A stretch of 5,806 nucleotides of DNA. Source: an uncultured Collinsella sp. (GTDB lineage Bacteria > Actinomycetota > Coriobacteriia > Coriobacteriales > Coriobacteriaceae). The stretch covers positions 1 through 5,806 of the forward strand of contig CABUMZ010000115.1 of NCBI GenBank assembly GCA_902492825.1, written 5' to 3'. Position 1 is the stretch's first letter; each line of letters opens with the position of its first letter. Position numbers and translations under genes: made by a program. This document shows, piece by piece, positions 5,033 to 5,806 of the stretch. The notes below the pieces were generated by a model that ran no database searches, had not been told where the DNA came from, and was given only the letters and a program-made list of their open reading frames with translations.

Positions 5033-5452
5033 ATGAGCAAGATCGCCGTCGTCTACTGGAGCGGCACGGGCAACACCGAGGTCATGGCAAATCTCGTCGC
5101 CGAAGGCGCCACGTCCGCGGGTGCCGAGACCGAAGTCATCCCCTGCGCCGACTTCTCTGCCGACAAGGCCGCCGAATATGATGCCTTCGCCTTCGGCTGC
5201 CCCGCCATGGGCTCCGAGGAGCTCGAGTACGATGAGTTCCAGCCGATGTGGGACGAGGTCAAGGAGGCTCTCGGCGACAAGAAGGTCGTCCTCTTTGGCT
5301 CCTATTCGTGGGCCGAGGGCGAGTGGATGGACAACTGGAAGGCCGACGCCGACGAGGCCGGCGTCAACGTCGTGGACTCCACCATCTGCTACGACGCGCC
5401 CGACGACGAGGGCGAGACCGCTTGCAAGGCCCTCGGAGCCGAGCTCGCGTAA
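5033..5452 (+). CDS. Short-chain flavodoxin
   Basis: A 139-residue FMN-binding electron carrier that replaces or supplements ferredoxin, typically under iron limitation. The FMN phosphate loop is SGTGNT (10-15). The second FMN loop is GCPAMGSEELE (55-65), and the third is GSYSWAEGEWM (89-99), with W93 aligning to the isoalloxazine-stacking Trp of clostridial flavodoxins. Length and loop sequences closely resemble the clostridial type (about 138 aa). The position after AMG is Ser rather than the clostridial Asp, which may shift redox potential. The ATG at 5033 has AAAGGA (5021-5026) at 6-nt spacing. The protein is strongly acidic, as expected for a soluble flavodoxin. It is the last gene of the DUF3793 operon and is followed by a strong terminator. 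Confidence 0.96.
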   Translation: MSKIAVVYWSGTGNTEVMANLVAEGATSAGAETEVIPCADFSADKAAEYDAFAFGCPAMGSEELEYDEFQPMWDEVKEALGDKKVVLFGSYSWAEGEWMDNWKADADEAGVNVVDSTICYDAPDDEGETACKALGAELA

Positions 5453-5501
5453 CAAACCCAGGGCTTCCAAGAGAGCCTGCATCAAAGCGCATCCCCATCC
5501 C

Positions 5502-5547
5502 TACAAAAGAGCGGGGCTGGATTCAAGTCCAGCCCCGCTCTTTTGTA
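5502..5547. terminator. Bidirectional rho-independent terminator
   Basis: A perfect 20-bp stem (5502-5521 with 5528-5547) encloses a 6-nt loop TTCAAG. The GC-rich core GCGGGGCTGGA is flanked by an A-run at the left and a T-run at the right, so either strand yields a stem ending in Us. It lies between the plus-strand flavodoxin and the minus-strand ABC ATPase, which converge on it, and should terminate both. Confidence 0.95.
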
Positions 5548-5567
5548 ACGGCAGTTACATCAACCGG

Positions 5568-5806
5568 CTACGAGATATTGCCCAAGAACGCCTTGGTGCG
5601 TTCGCTCTTGGGATGGTCGAAGACCTCGCTCGGCGTACCCTCTTCCACAATGACGCCGCCGTCCATAAAGACGACGCGGTCGGCGACATCGCGGGCAAAG
5701 CCCATCTCGTGCGTCACGACGATCATGGTCATACCGTCGTGCGCCAGGTCGCGCATGACGCCCAAGACGTCGCGCACGAGCTCAGGGTCGAGCGCCGAGG
5801 TGGCCT
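5568..5806 (-). CDS. Polar amino-acid ABC transporter ATP-binding protein, C-terminal end (partial)
   Basis: The last 78 residues of an ABC ATPase of the GlnQ/HisP/ArtP type, which powers uptake of polar amino acids from the inner face of the membrane; the 5' part lies beyond the window. ATSALDPE at the visible start contains the D-loop (SALD) that follows Walker B. MTMIVVTHEMGFARDVADRV contains the H-loop histidine and the MGFAR block characteristic of the amino-acid subfamily. The tail FMDGGVIVEEGTPSEVF...ERTKAFL is also typical. The stop codon TAG is at 5570-5568. Substrate cannot be told from this fragment, and the permease and binding protein are not in the window. Confidence 0.93.
   Translation of the reverse strand, partial: ATSALDPELVRDVLGVMRDLAHDGMTMIVVTHEMGFARDVADRVVFMDGGVIVEEGTPSEVFDHPKSERTKAFLGNIS

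Noticed and set aside
4928..5485. 185-codon minus-strand frame across the flavodoxin gene
   Set aside because: Antisense shadow of flavodoxin, whose FMN-binding loops are unmistakable on the plus strand.

Overview
The window looks like chromosomal DNA of a GC-rich anaerobic actinobacterium, most likely a gut member of the Coriobacteriia such as Collinsella. This is inferred from the GC-rich coding sequence with frequent GTG starts, an actinobacterial/Gram-positive type SOS box, a clostridial-type short flavodoxin, and a DUF3793 protein (a family I know mainly from anaerobes). No single marker gene proves the genus. There is no RNA gene, CRISPR array or intact mobile element. No gene-free stretch exceeds 300 bases; the longest gaps are about 200 bp (816-1014) and about 180 bp (1591-1773).

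Left part (1-1590, minus strand). The window opens inside glucose-6-phosphate isomerase (pgi), whose N-terminal half is present. Upstream is a gap with a leader hairpin, a weak candidate promoter, interleaved inverted repeats and a long imperfect palindrome (941-1004). Next comes a 191-residue protein resembling only the N-terminal nucleotide-binding half of iron-containing alcohol dehydrogenases, with a degenerate cofactor loop. A sequence related to one arm of the palindrome recurs on the far side of this gene (1666-1692).

Centre (1702-3697, plus strand). This is an SOS mutagenesis cassette. A near-consensus sigma70-type promoter abuts a LexA-type box, followed by a Y-family translesion polymerase (UvrX/UmuC-like, 501 aa) whose 3' end overlaps by 8 nt a YolD-like gene. 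The layout matches the uvrX-yolD pairing of Gram-positive bacteria. The polymerase carries an unusual insertion of about 75 residues in its little-finger domain.

Right part (3724-5452). Two divergent units share a 174-bp control region. To the left is a small membrane-anchored HMA (heavy-metal-associated) protein with a Cys-Cys motif, preceded by a C4/G4 palindrome like a CsoR copper operator. To the right is an operon of a DUF3793 protein with a cluster of six cysteines and a short-chain flavodoxin, driven by a clear promoter with a second palindrome at its predicted transcription start. Together these suggest a metal- or redox-responsive locus, which is an inference.

End (5502-5806). A perfect 20-bp stem forms a bidirectional terminator between the flavodoxin and the C-terminal end of a polar amino-acid ABC transporter ATPase that enters from the right edge on the minus strand.
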